A stretch of 64,000 nucleotides of DNA, taken from Acetobacteraceae bacterium (GTDB lineage Bacteria > Pseudomonadota > Alphaproteobacteria > Acetobacterales > Acetobacteraceae). Below are positions 29,122-42,331 of this stretch, one piece after another. The notes under the pieces are model-generated. The model did not search any database, was not told the origin of the DNA, and saw nothing but the letters and a program-made list of their open reading frames with translations. A program made the position numbers and the translations under genes. How positions within the stretch are numbered: position 1 is the first letter of the stretch; each line of letters begins with the position of its first letter. Where the stretch lies: NCBI GenBank assembly GCA_025354865.1, contig JANXMB010000060.1, positions 1-64,000 on the forward strand, given 5' to 3'.

Positions 29122-30147
29122 TCAACCGGGATCGCGCGTCAGGCGCTTCAGCGTGGCCACCTGACGGAAGAACGCCTTGCGCGGTTGCGCCGGCGTGCCC
29201 ATCACCGTCGCTCCGGCCGCGACATCGCCGATGACCCCGGCCTGCCCGCCGATCCGCGCCCCGGTGCCGATCCGGATATGGCCCGTCAACGCCGCCTGCC
29301 CGCCGATCTGGACGAAATCCTCCACCACCGTCGATCCCGCGATGCCGGCCTGGGCGACGATCGCGCAACAGCGGCCGATGCGGACATTGTGACCGATCTG
29401 CACCAGATTATCCAACCGGGTGCCAGCGCCGATCGTGGTATCGCCGGTTGACCCCCGATCGACGGTGCTGTTGGCCCCGATTTCCACATCGTCGCCGATA
29501 TCGACACGCCCGAGTTGCGGGATACTGAGGAAACCGGTGGCGGTCACGGCGAAACCGAACCCCTCCTGTCCGATGCGGACCCCAGGAAACAGGGTAACCC
29601 GGCGACCGAGATTGGCGTGGCTGATGCTGACATGGGCCCCGATGCGGGCATCGCTGCCGATGGCGACGCCGGGCCCGACCGAGACATAGGGACCGATCCG
29701 ACAATTCGCAGCGATGGTCGCCCCGGCCTCGATATAGCAATAGGCGCCGATTTCGCTGCTGGGATGGACCGTCGCGCCGTCTTCCACCGTCGCGGTCCGA
29801 TGCACCCCTGGCCGCACCGCCGCCCTGGGATGGAACAGTTCGGCGACCCGCGCCCATCCTTCCGACACCGCATCCGTGACGATGGCGACCGCGCCGGGCG
29901 GCACACGATGGCGCAGTTCGGCCGCGACAATGACCGCGCCGGCGGCAGTCTGGTCGAGCGCCAGGACGTAGCGCCGGTTGTCGAGGAAGCTGACATCCCC
30001 CGGCCCGGCGGCCCGCAACGGCGCGACCCCGGTAAACATCCGATCCAATAGTGGGGCCGTCCCGCGCGCCGCCGCGACGATGGCGGCAAGGGCGTGCGGG
30101 CCGTTACGGGCGAAAAATCTTGCATCGCCCATGGGCGCTTCGGTCAA
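29122..30147 (-). CDS. lpxD: UDP-3-O-acylglucosamine N-acyltransferase
   Basis: ...GPGDVSFLDNRRYVLAL... then left-handed beta-helix hexapeptides ...SISHANLGRRVTLFPGVRIGQEGFGFAV...IPQLGRVDIGDDVEIGANSTVDRGSTGDTTIGAGTRLDNLVQIGHNVRIG. Confidence 0.95.
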   Translation of the reverse strand: MTEAPMGDARFFARNGPHALAAIVAAARGTAPLLDRMFTGVAPLRAAGPGDVSFLDNRRYVLALDQTAAGAVIVAAELRHRVPPGAVAIVTDAVSEGWARVAELFHPRAAVRPGVHRTATVEDGATVHPSSEIGAYCYIEAGATIAANCRIGPYVSVGPGVAIGSDARIGAHVSISHANLGRRVTLFPGVRIGQEGFGFAVTATGFLSIPQLGRVDIGDDVEIGANSTVDRGSTGDTTIGAGTRLDNLVQIGHNVRIGRCCAIVAQAGIAGSTVVEDFVQIGGQAALTGHIRIGTGARIGGQAGVIGDVAAGATVMGTPAQPRKAFFRQVATLKRLTRDPG

Positions 30148-30216
30148 AGGGTCGTTCCTTTTCGCGCTGGGCCGGACCCAAGGGGCGCATCCGGGCCGGT
30201 GACGGCAATCTTATCG

Positions 30217-30243
30217 CTGGCACTCCCAGGGCGAGAGTGCTAA
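30217..30243. promoter_or_regulatory. CIRCE element (HrcA operator) upstream of groESL
   Basis: CTGGCACTC-N9-GAGTGCTAA (consensus TTAGCACTC-N9-GAGTGCTAA); about 77 bp upstream of groES. Confidence 0.9.
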
Positions 30244-30319
30244 TCCCATCGTATCGGCGAAATATACCTAGTACTGGCGTGTTTCCAACCGCCCGCCCCC
30301 GCTTTCAGGAGAAGACACC

Positions 30320-30640
30320 GTGAAATTCCGTCCTTTGCACGACCGGATCGTGCTGCGCCGCGTGACCGCCGAAGAGAAAACCGCTGGTGGGATCATCATC
30401 CCCGATACCGCGCAGGAAAAACCGATGGAAGGCGAAGTGATCGCAGTCGGTCCGGGTGCCCGCAACGAAGCCGGCCAGGTCGTAGCCCTGGACGTCAAAG
30501 CCGGCGACCGCGTTCTGTTCGGCAAATGGTCGGGCACCGAAGTGAAGATCGGCGGCGAAGACCTGCTGATCATGAAAGAATCCGACATCATGGGCATCGT
30601 CGAAGGCACGGCGGCACCGACCAGCAAGAAAAAGAGCTGA
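30320..30640 (+). CDS. groES: Co-chaperonin GroES (GTG start)
   Basis: [53 protein letters not shown]. Confidence 0.97.
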   Translation: MKFRPLHDRIVLRRVTAEEKTAGGIIIPDTAQEKPMEGEVIAVGPGARNEAGQVVALDVKAGDRVLFGKWSGTEVKIGGEDLLIMKESDIMGIVEGTAAPTSKKKS

Positions 30641-30697
30641 CCGCCACGACCCGACCTTACCCGTTACCCCGACCTTCGTTTCACAAGGAATAAGTAA

Positions 30698-32299
<1,602 letters not shown>

Positions 32300-32308
32300 T
32301 CGTTTATC

Positions 32309-32350
32309 CATCGGGGAGAACGCGGGGCTTGCCCCAACTTCTCCCCGATG
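32309..32350 (+). terminator. Hairpin downstream of groEL (12-bp arms)
   Basis: CATCGGGGAGAA-N18-TTCTCCCCGATG. Confidence 0.6.
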
Positions 32351-32365
32351 GCGAGACCGGGTTTT

Positions 32366-32398
32366 GCGATGGGGCGGGGGTTCTTCCCGCCCCATCGC
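32366..32398. terminator. Second hairpin downstream of groEL (13-bp perfect arms)
   Basis: GCGATGGGGCGGG-GGTTCTT-CCCGCCCCATCGC. Confidence 0.55.
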
Positions 32399-32490
32399 TT
32401 ATTTGTGCCTAGTATCCTCTTGATTTCGCGCGCGGCCGCCACGCCGACCCTGCGCGCATACCGATCGGCCGACCAGTCGGATGGGATCAG

Positions 32491-32695
32491 TCAGCTTCAA
32501 TCGCTGCCTCCCCCAAAGCGATCAAGGCTTTGATCTGCGCGATATCCACTATGTCGTCCGTCGGGCGCCCATAGGCTCGGAACTGCCGTAAGCCGGGCAA
32601 TGCTGGGCTTACGGCTCCCCCATATTGGCCGCCGCTGTACAGCGAGACCGCCAACACCACCCGCGCCTGTTGAAAGCGAGCATTTTCCGCACAGA
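32491..32695 (-). pseudogene. Short coding-like remnant or small ORF
   Basis: Open minus-strand frame ...ENARFQQARVVLAVSLYSGGQYGGAVSPALPGLRQFRAYGRPTDDIVDIAQIKALIALGEAAIEA*; no ATG; absent from the ORF track. Confidence 0.3.
32585..32615. repeat. Inverted repeat between groEL and nuoN
   Basis: GCCGTAAGCC-N11-GGCTTACGGC, 10-bp perfect arms. Confidence 0.7.
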
Positions 32696-32802
32696 ACTAT
32701 CGCCGATCCGCATGGCCCCAGGGTCGAACGGATTGGATTCGGTTGCGACCGTCGCGATCGGCGGTGCCTCCGCCGATGCGGGGCGAGCCGCCGTTTCGGA
32801 CA

Positions 32803-34224
32803 TTACCGAAAGAGGACCTGCGCCGCGACGTTCGCCGCGTCGACCACGGGGGCGGGATAGAGGAAGAACAGCAAAGTGAACAACCCAGTCGCCGCAGCGA
32901 CGAACGACAAGGATGGCGCCCGCCGATCGAAGGCCACGGCGGGCGGATCGAAGTACATAACCTTGATGATACGGATGTAGTAGAACGCGCCGACCACGCT
33001 GCTCAGCACGCCGACCACGGCCAGCGTCCACAGGCCGCCCTGGACCGCCGCGAGGAAGACGTAAAGCTTACCGAAGAACCCGGCGAGCAGCGGGATGCCG
33101 GCCATGCTGAACATGAAGATGGCCAACAATGCTGCCAGACCGGGATCGTTCGACGACAGGCCTGCGAGGTCGGAAATCTGCTCCACCGACCGACCTTGGC
33201 GGCGCATCGCGACGATGCAGGCGAAGGTGCCCGCAGTCATGAAGACGTAGATCGTCATGTAGACCAGCACGCCGCGCACGCCGTCGGGGGTGCCGACTGC
33301 CAGACCGGCGAGGGCGTATCCCATATTGGCGATCGAGGAGTAGGCCATCAGTCGCTTGATGTTGGACTGGCCGATCGCCGCGAAGGCGCCGAGCACCATG
33401 GAGGCGATGGAGACGATGACGATGAGGCTCTGCCATGCGGCGAGCAGGTGGCCGAATGGGGTGGACATGACCCGCAGCAGCAGCGCCATCGCGGCCACTT
33501 TCGGGGCGGTGGCGAAGAATGCCGTGACCGAGGTCGGGGCGCCTTCGTAGACGTCGGGCGTCCACATATGGAAGGGCACGGCGGATACTTTGAACGCGAG
33601 CCCGACGAGCACGAAGACCACGCCGACGATCAGGCCGGGGGACGCTTTGGTCGGTTCGGACAGCAGCGACGCCAACTGGGCGAAATCCATCGTGCCGGAG
33701 AAGCCGTAGACCAGCGATATGCCATAGAGCAGCAAGCCCGACGCAAGCCCGCCGAGGACGAAGTATTTCAACCCGGCTTCCGAGGACCGCAGATCGTCGC
33801 GGGCGAACGCGGCGAGGACATAGAGCGACAGGGATTGCAGTTCGAGGCCAACGTACAGCGTCATCATGTTCGACGCCGAGACCATGATCATCATGCCCAC
33901 GGTGGCGAACAGCATGAGTACGGGATACTCGAAACGCTCGATCCCTTGCTTGCGGTTGAAGTCCAGCGCCAGGATCGCAGCCAGGGACGCGCCGATCAGC
34001 ACCAGCACCTTGTTAAAGACACTGAAGGCATCGGCCACGAATTGTCCGTGGAAGCCGGCGCCGCGCGCCCCGCCCACGACCAGCATTCCGGCGACGACAA
34101 AGCCGCCGATGGTCAGCATGGTGCAGAGCGTCACCGCGTCCTGCTTGCGCAGAACCCCGATTATCAGGATCGCGAGGCCGATAACGGCCAACACGATCTC
34201 AGGCAGCGCGATCGTCCAATTCAT
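32803..34224 (-). CDS. nuoN: NADH-quinone oxidoreductase subunit N
   Basis: [33 protein letters not shown]...; end of the nuo operon. Confidence 0.96.
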   Translation of the reverse strand: MNWTIALPEIVLAVIGLAILIIGVLRKQDAVTLCTMLTIGGFVVAGMLVVGGARGAGFHGQFVADAFSVFNKVLVLIGASLAAILALDFNRKQGIERFEYPVLMLFATVGMMIMVSASNMMTLYVGLELQSLSLYVLAAFARDDLRSSEAGLKYFVLGGLASGLLLYGISLVYGFSGTMDFAQLASLLSEPTKASPGLIVGVVFVLVGLAFKVSAVPFHMWTPDVYEGAPTSVTAFFATAPKVAAMALLLRVMSTPFGHLLAAWQSLIVIVSIASMVLGAFAAIGQSNIKRLMAYSSIANMGYALAGLAVGTPDGVRGVLVYMTIYVFMTAGTFACIVAMRRQGRSVEQISDLAGLSSNDPGLAALLAIFMFSMAGIPLLAGFFGKLYVFLAAVQGGLWTLAVVGVLSSVVGAFYYIRIIKVMYFDPPAVAFDRRAPSLSFVAAATGLFTLLFFLYPAPVVDAANVAAQVLFR

Positions 34225-35753
34225 CAGTGCAGCACCCCGGCGAGCTTCGTGGATTCGAGGAGCGCAGCGGTGTGTTGTTTCACCATCGCGGCCACGCTCG
34301 CGTCCCAGAAGCCGGTAAAGCTGGATGGGTAGATCCCCATCCACAGTGTAAGAACGATCAGCGGCGCGAACACCGCCCACTCCCGCGGGCTCAGGTCGGC
34401 GATGTGCCGGAGATCGTCGCGGACGATCTTGCCGAAGACGACCCGACGATAGAGGTACAAGGTGTAGACGGCGCCGAGGATCATGCCGGCGCCACCGAGC
34501 ATGGCGAGCCAGAAATTGACCTGGAGGGCGCCGAGGATGACGTAGAATTCGCCCACGAAACCGGCAGTGCCCGGCAGGCCGACGGATGCCATGCCGAACA
34601 GCATGAAGGCCAGCGCATATCCTGGCATGCGGTCGGCGAGACCGCCGTAGCGGGCGATTTCGCGGCTATGGATGCGATCGTAGATCACCCCGACAATCAG
34701 GAACAATGCGGCCGACACGACGCCGTGCGACAGCATCATGAACAATCCGCCTTGGATCCCCTGCTCGTTGAAGGTGAACAGCCCGATCGTCACCACGCCC
34801 ATGTGTGCAACTGAGGAATAAGCGATCAGTTTCTTCATGTCCTCCTGCGCAAGGGCCACGAGGGAGGTGTAGATCACCGCCACCACCGACAGGGTGAAGA
34901 CGAAGGGCGCGAAATAATGCGACGCCAGCGGCAACATCGGGATGGAGAAGCGGATGAACCCGTAGGCCCCCATCTTCAAGAGCACCCCGGCCAGGATGAC
35001 GGAGCCAGCGGTCGGTGCCTCCACATGCGCATCGGGCAACCAAGTGTGGACTGGCCACATCGGCACTTTCACGGCGAAGGAGGCGAAGAAGGCCAGGAAC
35101 AGCCAGGTCTGCATCGCGGCCGGGAACTGGGTGTGCATCAGCGTCGGAATATCGGTCGTGCCGGCGTGCAACCACATCGCCAGCAGTGCCAGCAGCATCA
35201 GGACGGAGCCGGTCAGGGTGAACAGGAAGAACTTCACCGCCGCATAGACGCGACGCGGGCCACCCCAGACGCCGATGATCAGGTACATCGGGATCAGCAC
35301 GGCTTCGAAGAACATGTAGAACACGATGAAGTCCAGGGCACAGAACATCCCAACCATCATCGTTTCCAGAATCAGGAACGCGATCATGTATTCGCGCACT
35401 TTGGTCTGGATGCTCTCCCAGCTTGCCAGAATGCAGATCGGGGTCAGCACGGTGGACAGCAGCACGAACAGCACGGAAATGCCGTCCACGCCCATTTTGT
35501 AGCCGACCTTATATTCCGGCAGCCACGCCACACTCTCCACGAATTGGAAGCCCGCATCCGCTCGGTCGAACCTCACCCAGATCAGGAGGGAGACGATCAG
35601 CACGATCAGGCTGGTCCACAGCGCGGTCCAACGGGCGTTGGATGCGACCGTTTCCTCATCGCCGCGAATGGACAGGATAATCGCGGCGCCGACCAGCGGC
35701 AGCCATGTGATCAATGACAGGAGCGGGAAGCCCAGGATATTGCCTGCATTCAT
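34224..35753 (-). CDS. nuoM: NADH-quinone oxidoreductase subunit M
   Basis: [27 protein letters not shown]...[34 protein letters not shown]. Confidence 0.97.
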   Translation of the reverse strand: MNAGNILGFPLLSLITWLPLVGAAIILSIRGDEETVASNARWTALWTSLIVLIVSLLIWVRFDRADAGFQFVESVAWLPEYKVGYKMGVDGISVLFVLLSTVLTPICILASWESIQTKVREYMIAFLILETMMVGMFCALDFIVFYMFFEAVLIPMYLIIGVWGGPRRVYAAVKFFLFTLTGSVLMLLALLAMWLHAGTTDIPTLMHTQFPAAMQTWLFLAFFASFAVKVPMWPVHTWLPDAHVEAPTAGSVILAGVLLKMGAYGFIRFSIPMLPLASHYFAPFVFTLSVVAVIYTSLVALAQEDMKKLIAYSSVAHMGVVTIGLFTFNEQGIQGGLFMMLSHGVVSAALFLIVGVIYDRIHSREIARYGGLADRMPGYALAFMLFGMASVGLPGTAGFVGEFYVILGALQVNFWLAMLGGAGMILGAVYTLYLYRRVVFGKIVRDDLRHIADLSPREWAVFAPLIVLTLWMGIYPSSFTGFWDASVAAMVKQHTAALLESTKLAGVLH

Positions 35754-35758
35754 GGCGC

Positions 35759-37690
35759 TCACCGGCAAATCATAAAGAGACCGACCAGCACGACGACGCC
35801 GATCAGCATGGAGAAGGCATAGACCGCGAGCGACCCCGTCTGGAGTTTCACGATCTGGCGGGAGGAGCTGCCGGTCAGCCAAGCAAGGCCGTTCGGCACC
35901 CCGTCGATCAAGGTGACGTCGCCGGTTTTCCACAGAACGCGGGACAGGCAGAGCAACGGCCGCACGAGGATGGCATCGTACAACTCGTCGAAATACCACT
36001 TGTTCAACAAGAACCTATAAATGCCGCCAAACCGCTCGGCCAACCGGATCGGGGTCATGGGGCTGAGCATGTACATGTAGTACGACAGGCCGATGCCGAG
36101 GAGACCGACGACCAAGGGGATATGCTCGACCCAGGCCGGCACATGTTCGAGGTGTTCGATAATCTCGTTATGCGGCCCGTTGAAGATGCTGCCTTGCCAG
36201 AAGTGTTTCCATTCCTCGCCGATGAACCAGCCGTTCAGCGCCCAGCCGGCAACGACGGCACCGATGGCGAGCACCAGCAACGGCCCCACCATGACCATCG
36301 GGCTTTCGTGCACATGCGACAGGACATGGTGGTCCGCCCGCGACCGGCCATGGAAACACATGAACAGCAGCCGCCAGGAGTAGAACGCGGTCAGGAACGC
36401 GGCCAGCACGGTGCAGACGAACGCATAGTTGCCGACGGCGGAATGCGCGGCAAAGGCGGCGGAGATGATGGCGTCCTTGGAATACGACCCGGCCAATGGC
36501 GGAATGCCAGCCAGTGCCAGATTACCGATCCACATCACGGTGCAGGTCCAAGGGATCAGCTTCGCCAATCCGCCCATCTTGCGCAGGTCCTGCTCGTCCG
36601 ACATCGCGTGAATGACGGACCCGGCGGATAGGAACAGCAGCGCCTTGAAGAAGGCGTGGGTGATCAGATGGAAGACTGACGCCTGATAAGCGCCGACCCC
36701 AGCGGCCACGAACATGTAGCCGAGCTGGGAGCAGGTGGAATAGGCGATGACGCGCTTGATATCGTTCTGGGTGCAGCCGATGGTTGCCGCGAACAGCGCG
36801 GTGGATGCGCCAACGACCGTCACGAAGCCCAACGCGTAAGGGGCGAATTCCATCAGCGGCGACATGCGCGCCATCAGGAACACGCCGGCGGTGACCATAG
36901 TTGCGGCATGGATCAGCGCCGAAACCGGGGTCGGCCCCTCCATCGCGTCGGGCAGCCAGACGTGCAAACCGAGCTGCGCGGATTTGCCCATGGCGCCGAT
37001 GAAGAGGAGGAAGCCGATGACCTCGATAGCGGCGAAGCTATGGCCGAACACCGTATAGGTGTCGGCGACATGGGCGCCGACCGCCGGGAAGATGGTGGCG
37101 AATTCGATCGAGCCGAACTTGAAGAAGATCAGCGCCAGACCGACGGCGAAGGGCAGATCGGCCACGCGGTTGACGACGAAGGCCTTGATCGCAGCAGCAC
37201 AGGCCGACGGACGATCGTACCAATAGCCGATCAGCAGATAGGAGCAGAGGCCCACGCCTTCCCAGCCGAAAAACAATTGCGCCAGATTGTCGGCGGTGAC
37301 CAGCATCAGCATGGCGAAGGTGAACAGCGACAAATAGGCGAAGAACCGATAGCGCGGGCGGGCATCGTGGCCCATGTAGCCGATCGAGTAGACATGGATC
37401 AGCATGGCAATGAAGGACACCATGCCGACCATCGCAGCGGACAGCGTGTCGTAACGCAGCGCCCAGGCGACGTGGAATTTGCCGGCTTCCATCCAGGTGC
37501 CGAGTTGAAAGACCTCGGGGTGGGCGACACCGCTGGTGAGTTGGAAAAACGCCAACGGCCCGCAGATCGCCGCGACAATCATGCCCATCACGGACGCGGC
37601 CATGGCAGCCTTGTCGCCTATCGCTCGGCCGAACAGGCCGGAGATCAGGGCGCCGGCAAGCGGCGCGAAAACGGCGAGAGCGTAGATCAT
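35759..37690 (-). CDS. nuoL: NADH-quinone oxidoreductase subunit L
   Basis: [29 protein letters not shown]...[34 protein letters not shown]. Confidence 0.98.
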   Translation of the reverse strand: MIYALAVFAPLAGALISGLFGRAIGDKAAMAASVMGMIVAAICGPLAFFQLTSGVAHPEVFQLGTWMEAGKFHVAWALRYDTLSAAMVGMVSFIAMLIHVYSIGYMGHDARPRYRFFAYLSLFTFAMLMLVTADNLAQLFFGWEGVGLCSYLLIGYWYDRPSACAAAIKAFVVNRVADLPFAVGLALIFFKFGSIEFATIFPAVGAHVADTYTVFGHSFAAIEVIGFLLFIGAMGKSAQLGLHVWLPDAMEGPTPVSALIHAATMVTAGVFLMARMSPLMEFAPYALGFVTVVGASTALFAATIGCTQNDIKRVIAYSTCSQLGYMFVAAGVGAYQASVFHLITHAFFKALLFLSAGSVIHAMSDEQDLRKMGGLAKLIPWTCTVMWIGNLALAGIPPLAGSYSKDAIISAAFAAHSAVGNYAFVCTVLAAFLTAFYSWRLLFMCFHGRSRADHHVLSHVHESPMVMVGPLLVLAIGAVVAGWALNGWFIGEEWKHFWQGSIFNGPHNEIIEHLEHVPAWVEHIPLVVGLLGIGLSYYMYMLSPMTPIRLAERFGGIYRFLLNKWYFDELYDAILVRPLLCLSRVLWKTGDVTLIDGVPNGLAWLTGSSSRQIVKLQTGSLAVYAFSMLIGVVVLVGLFMICR

Positions 37691-37691
37691 A

Positions 37692-38003
37692 TCAGCCCTT
37701 CATCAGGTTGACGTCTTCAACCTGGATCGATCCGCGATTGCGGAAATAGATCACCACAATGGCCAGCCCGATGGCGGCCTCGGCTGCCGCGACGGTCAGC
37801 ACCAGCATGGCCATGATCTGCCCGGCAAGGTCGCCCAATGCGGCCGAGAAGGCGACGAAGTTCAGATTCACCGCCAGCAGGATCAGTTCGATCGCCATCA
37901 GGATGACGATGACATTCTTCCGGTTCAGGAAGATGCCGAAGATGCCCAGCACCAGCAGGATCGCCGACACGACAAGGTAGTGGCCAAGGCCAACCGTCAT
38001 CAT
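37692..38003 (-). CDS. nuoK: NADH-quinone oxidoreductase subunit K
   Basis: [50 protein letters not shown]. Confidence 0.98.
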   Translation of the reverse strand: MMTVGLGHYLVVSAILLVLGIFGIFLNRKNVIVILMAIELILLAVNLNFVAFSAALGDLAGQIMAMLVLTVAAAEAAIGLAIVVIYFRNRGSIQVEDVNLMKG

Positions 38004-38021
38004 GGCGCGATGCCCCTTATC

Positions 38022-38729
38022 TCAATGCCCATGCCCATGCCCCCCGTGCCCATGCCCCTCATGCCCATGAACCGCCTCGTCGGACGCTGCGACTTCCGCG
38101 ACCTTGGGGCGGTAGAAATCCGTCCCGGTTCCGGTGCCCAAACCCACCGTCACCATTTCCAATGTGTCGGCTACCTTGCGTTCGGTCTGCTGGCGGATGT
38201 TCTGATGGCGCGAAGTCTTGCGATCGCGCAGCGTCAGCACGATGGCGCCGATCATCGCGACCAACAGCACCAGACCGGCCGCCTGGAACAAGAAGACATA
38301 GTCGGTATAGAGGATGCGTCCGATCGCCTCGGTATTGGAAACCTTGGCGTCGATCGGCGCGAAGCGCAGTTGCCCGGCTTGCGGCGCCAGTTTCCAGCCG
38401 CCGATCGCGCTGAGCAGCTCGACGAACAGCACGACGCCGACCAGCGCGCCGATTGGCAAATAGCGCTGAAAGCCGCTGCGAAGCTGGATGAAATCCACAT
38501 CCAGCATCATCACGACGAACAAGAACAGCACCGCGACCGCGCCGACGTAGACGATCACCAGGATCATCGCCAGGAATTCCGCCCCGACGATCAGGAACAG
38601 GGCTGCCGCGTTGAAGAACGCCAAGATCAGGAACAACACGGAATGAACCGGGTTGCGCGCGCTCACGACCATCGCGGCGGAAGCCACCAGCACGGTCGCA
38701 AACACATAAAAAAGGAAATCGACGATCAT
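38022..38729 (-). CDS. nuoJ: NADH-quinone oxidoreductase subunit J with His-rich C-terminus
   Basis: [46 protein letters not shown]...; tail [17 protein letters not shown]. Confidence 0.96.
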   Translation of the reverse strand: MIVDFLFYVFATVLVASAAMVVSARNPVHSVLFLILAFFNAAALFLIVGAEFLAMILVIVYVGAVAVLFLFVVMMLDVDFIQLRSGFQRYLPIGALVGVVLFVELLSAIGGWKLAPQAGQLRFAPIDAKVSNTEAIGRILYTDYVFLFQAAGLVLLVAMIGAIVLTLRDRKTSRHQNIRQQTERKVADTLEMVTVGLGTGTGTDFYRPKVAEVAASDEAVHGHEGHGHGGHGHGH

Positions 38730-39214
38730 CGGTAGGGCGCGTCCAGCTCGAGGCGGCGGGCGAGTTCGGGTTCCCAGCGATCGCCGTTCGCGAGCAATTT
38801 GTCCTTATTATAGAACAGCTCTTCGCGGGTTTCGGTGGCGAATTCGAAGTTCGGACCTTCGACGATGGCATCGACCGGGCAGGCTTCCTCGCACAGGCCG
38901 CAATAGATGCATTTTGTCATGTCGATGTCGTAGCGCGTGGTTCGGCGGGACCCGTCGGCACGCGGTTCGGCTTCGATGGTGATCGCTTGTGCCGGGCAGA
39001 CGGCTTCGCACAATTTGCAGGCGATGCAGCGTTCTTCGCCGTTGGGATAGCGGCGCAGCGCGTGCTCCCCCTTGAAGCGCGGGCCGATCGGCCCTTTTTC
39101 ATAGGGGTAGTTGATCGTCACCTTCGGCTTGAAGAAGTAGCGCAAGGTCAGGCTCAGGCCAGAGACGAGCTCGCTCAGCATCAGGCTTCGGGCAGTGCGG
39201 TCCAGGAATGCCAT
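38726..39214 (-). CDS. nuoI: NADH-quinone oxidoreductase subunit I
   Basis: ...[21 protein letters not shown]...[24 protein letters not shown] two 4Fe-4S motifs. Confidence 0.98.
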   Translation of the reverse strand: MAFLDRTARSLMLSELVSGLSLTLRYFFKPKVTINYPYEKGPIGPRFKGEHALRRYPNGEERCIACKLCEAVCPAQAITIEAEPRADGSRRTTRYDIDMTKCIYCGLCEEACPVDAIVEGPNFEFATETREELFYNKDKLLANGDRWEPELARRLELDAPYR

Positions 39215-39236
39215 GGATTAGCGGGCTCCTATCGAA

Positions 39237-40265
39237 TCAAGCATGGGGCAGCCATCCGAACGCCACGAGGGCGCCAGCGGTCAGCACCAGCCAGCCCAGC
39301 GACAGTGGCAGAAAGACCTTCCAGCCCAGGCGCATCAGTTGGTCGTAGCGGTAGCGCGGGAAGGTCGCACGCACCCAGATGAACACGAACAGGCAAACCA
39401 GCACTTTGCCGACGAACCAAAACACGCCGGGAATCCAGGTGAACGGTTCGAGATTGAACGGCGCAAGCCAGCCCCCCAGGAACAGGATGGTGGTCATCGC
39501 GCTCATGAGAATCATGTTCGCGTATTCGCCGAGGAAGAACAGCCCGAAGCTCATGGAGCTGTATTCGACGAAGAACCCGGCGACGATTTCCGATTCGCCT
39601 TCGGGAATGTCGAACGGCGAGCGATTGGTTTCCGCCAGCGCCGAGATGAAGAAAATCACGAACATCGGGAACAGCGGCAGGCAGTACCACATCTTCTCCT
39701 GTGCCCGCACGATCTCCGTGAGATTGAGGCTCCCCGTACAAAGCATGACCGTGACCAGGACAAACCCCATGGACACCTCATAGCTGACCATCTGCGCGGC
39801 GGACCGCATCGCGCCGAAGAACGGGTATTTCGAGTTCGACGCCCACCCGGCGATGATGATGCCGTAAACGCCCAGCGAGCTGATCGCGAACAGATACAGC
39901 ACGCCGACGTTGATATCGGCGATCGCCCAGCCGTCGTTCAACGGGATCACGGCCCAGGCCAAGATCGCCAGGATGAAGGTCAGCATCGGCGCCATCACGA
40001 ACAGCACGCGATTGGCGCCGGACGGGATAATCGTCTCTTTGGTGATCATCTTTAGCGCGTCGGCGAAAGGCTGTAGCAACCCGAAGGGTCCGACCACATT
40101 CGGACCCCGGCGAAGTTGCATCGCCGCCATCACCTTGCGTTCCGCCAAGGTCAGGAACGCGACGGAAATCAGCAGCGGCACGATCAGGGCCAGCGCCTCG
40201 ATCACGGTCAGGATCACCCGACCGATATCGTTGTGCAGCAGGAAGTTGACGACAGTATCGATCAT
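39237..40265 (-). CDS. nuoH: NADH-quinone oxidoreductase subunit H
   Basis: ...[40 protein letters not shown]...[27 protein letters not shown]. Confidence 0.98.
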   Translation of the reverse strand: MIDTVVNFLLHNDIGRVILTVIEALALIVPLLISVAFLTLAERKVMAAMQLRRGPNVVGPFGLLQPFADALKMITKETIIPSGANRVLFVMAPMLTFILAILAWAVIPLNDGWAIADINVGVLYLFAISSLGVYGIIIAGWASNSKYPFFGAMRSAAQMVSYEVSMGFVLVTVMLCTGSLNLTEIVRAQEKMWYCLPLFPMFVIFFISALAETNRSPFDIPEGESEIVAGFFVEYSSMSFGLFFLGEYANMILMSAMTTILFLGGWLAPFNLEPFTWIPGVFWFVGKVLVCLFVFIWVRATFPRYRYDQLMRLGWKVFLPLSLGWLVLTAGALVAFGWLPHA

Positions 40266-40269
40266 CGCC

Positions 40270-42327
40270 CTACTCCGCCGCCGCTGCGAGTTCGGGTTTC
40301 GTCGCCGAACATTCCGCCATGGTCGGGCTGTTTCGGCTGATCGCATCCGTCTGGTAGTAATTTTCCACAGCCAGCGCGAACGGCGCGTCGCCGACCGCCG
40401 CCGGATCGCCGGACGGCCCGGTCAGGTCGGAACAGCCGAAACGGGGCAGATAGCCGATGCGGGAGAACGCGACATTGGCCTGTTCCAACCGCGCCCGGAG
40501 CGCATCGATCGTATCGTACGGCAGCGTCTTCCCCACCAACTGGCTGAACGCTCGGATGATCGTCCAATCTTCCCGCGCGTCGCCGGGCGGGAACACCGCC
40601 TTGAAACCGCGCTGCACCCGGCCTTCGGTATTCACATAGGTGCCGGATTTTTCCGTGTAGGCGGCGCCGGGCAGAATGACATCGGCACGATGCGCGCCGG
40701 CATCGCCGTGATGGCCCTGGTAAACCACGAAAGTATTGGCGCCAACCCGAGCGGTGTCGATTTCGTCGGCTCCGAGGAGCCAGAGGAGGTCGACGCCGCC
40801 ATCGAGCATTTGCGCGACGGATTTGCCGTTTGCGCCGGGCACGAAGCCCAGGTCGAGCCCACCTACGCGGGCAGCGGCAGTGTGCAGCACGTTGAACCCG
40901 TGCCAATCTGCCGTCAGCGCGCCGACCGAAGCGGCCAAACGCCAAGCTGCGGCCAGCACTGCCGCGCCATCGGCCCGCGCCAAAGCGCCCTGCCCCACGA
41001 CGATCATCGGCTTTTTGGCGTTGCGAAGCGTGTCGGCGAAGGGGTGCGATCCGTTGTGCAGCGCATTTAGAACCGACGGGTCGAACCCGAGATGAACGGT
41101 CTTGTATGTCGGATCGATGACCGGTCCGATCGATCCAACCGGCGCCCTGTTGGCTACGACCGCTTTGCGGATGCGGGCGTTCAAAACCGGCGCTTCCTTG
41201 CGCGGATCGGTGCCGATCAGCAGGACGGCGTCGGCTTCCTCGATCCCGGGGATGGATGTGTTGAAGCTGTAAAAATCCCGCCGCGATGCATCGAGGCGGG
41301 CGCCGTCCTGGCGGCAGTCGATGTTCGCCGACCCTAGGGACGTCATCAGATCTTTCAGCGCCAGCATCGATTCGGCATCGCAGAGGTCGCCGGCGATCGC
41401 CCCGATCCGATCCGCGCTCAGTCCCTTGGTCCGATCGGCGATGGCAGAAAATGCCTCGGCCCAGGACACGGCTTGCAGCTTGCCGTCCTTCTTCAACCAG
41501 GGCCGGTCGAGGCGGCTGCGCTTCAGCCCGTCGATCGAGAAGCGGGATTTATCGCCCAGCCATTCCTCGTTCACGTCTTCGTTCAACCGCGGCAGGATGC
41601 GCAGCACTTCTGGCCCGCGCGAGTCGATGCGGATGTTCGCACCCACCGCGTCCAGCACGTCGATCGAATCGACCTTCTGCAATTCCCAGGGGCGGGCGAC
41701 GAATTCGTACGGCTTCGACGTCAACGCTCCGACCGGGCAGAGGTCGATGATGTTGCCGGATAGTTCGGACGACAGTGCCTTTTCGACGTAGGTGCCGACT
41801 TCCATATGCTCGCCACGATCGGTGGCGCCGAGTTCTGGCACGCCGGCAACCTCGGTGATGAAGCGGATGCAGCGCGTGCAATGGATGCAGCGCGTCATCG
41901 TGGTTTTCACCAGCGGACCGAGGTCCTTATCCTTCACCGCGCGCTTGTTTTCGTCGTAGCGCGAACTGTCGGAGCCGAAGCCGACCGCCTGATCCTGCAA
42001 ATCGCACTCGCCGCCCTGATCGCAGATCGGGCAGTCGAGCGGATGATTGATCAGCAGGAATTCCATCACCCCGCGCCGGCCGTTGCGGACCATCGGCGTG
42101 TCGGTGTGCACGACCATGCCTTCGCCCACCGGATAGGCGCAGGAGGCGATCGGTTTCGGCGGAGTCTTCTCCACCTCCACAAGGCACATGCGGCAATTGC
42201 CGGCGACGCTCAGGCGTTCGTGGTAGCAGAAACGCGGAATTTCGATCCCGGCGGCTTCTGCAGCCTGCAGGATGGTGGACCCGGCGGGGACTTCGATCGC
42301 GATCCCATCGATGGTGAGTTTCGGCAT
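40270..42327 (-). CDS. nuoG: NADH-quinone oxidoreductase subunit G
   Basis: [66 protein letters not shown]. Confidence 0.97.
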   Translation of the reverse strand: MPKLTIDGIAIEVPAGSTILQAAEAAGIEIPRFCYHERLSVAGNCRMCLVEVEKTPPKPIASCAYPVGEGMVVHTDTPMVRNGRRGVMEFLLINHPLDCPICDQGGECDLQDQAVGFGSDSSRYDENKRAVKDKDLGPLVKTTMTRCIHCTRCIRFITEVAGVPELGATDRGEHMEVGTYVEKALSSELSGNIIDLCPVGALTSKPYEFVARPWELQKVDSIDVLDAVGANIRIDSRGPEVLRILPRLNEDVNEEWLGDKSRFSIDGLKRSRLDRPWLKKDGKLQAVSWAEAFSAIADRTKGLSADRIGAIAGDLCDAESMLALKDLMTSLGSANIDCRQDGARLDASRRDFYSFNTSIPGIEEADAVLLIGTDPRKEAPVLNARIRKAVVANRAPVGSIGPVIDPTYKTVHLGFDPSVLNALHNGSHPFADTLRNAKKPMIVVGQGALARADGAAVLAAAWRLAASVGALTADWHGFNVLHTAAARVGGLDLGFVPGANGKSVAQMLDGGVDLLWLLGADEIDTARVGANTFVVYQGHHGDAGAHRADVILPGAAYTEKSGTYVNTEGRVQRGFKAVFPPGDAREDWTIIRAFSQLVGKTLPYDTIDALRARLEQANVAFSRIGYLPRFGCSDLTGPSGDPAAVGDAPFALAVENYYQTDAISRNSPTMAECSATKPELAAAAE

Positions 42328-42331
42328 GTCC

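Noticed and set aside
28798-30051. Plus-strand ORFs of about 180-220 aa over the O-antigen ligase and lpxD
   Set aside because: Antisense to well-supported genes; no recognisable domains.
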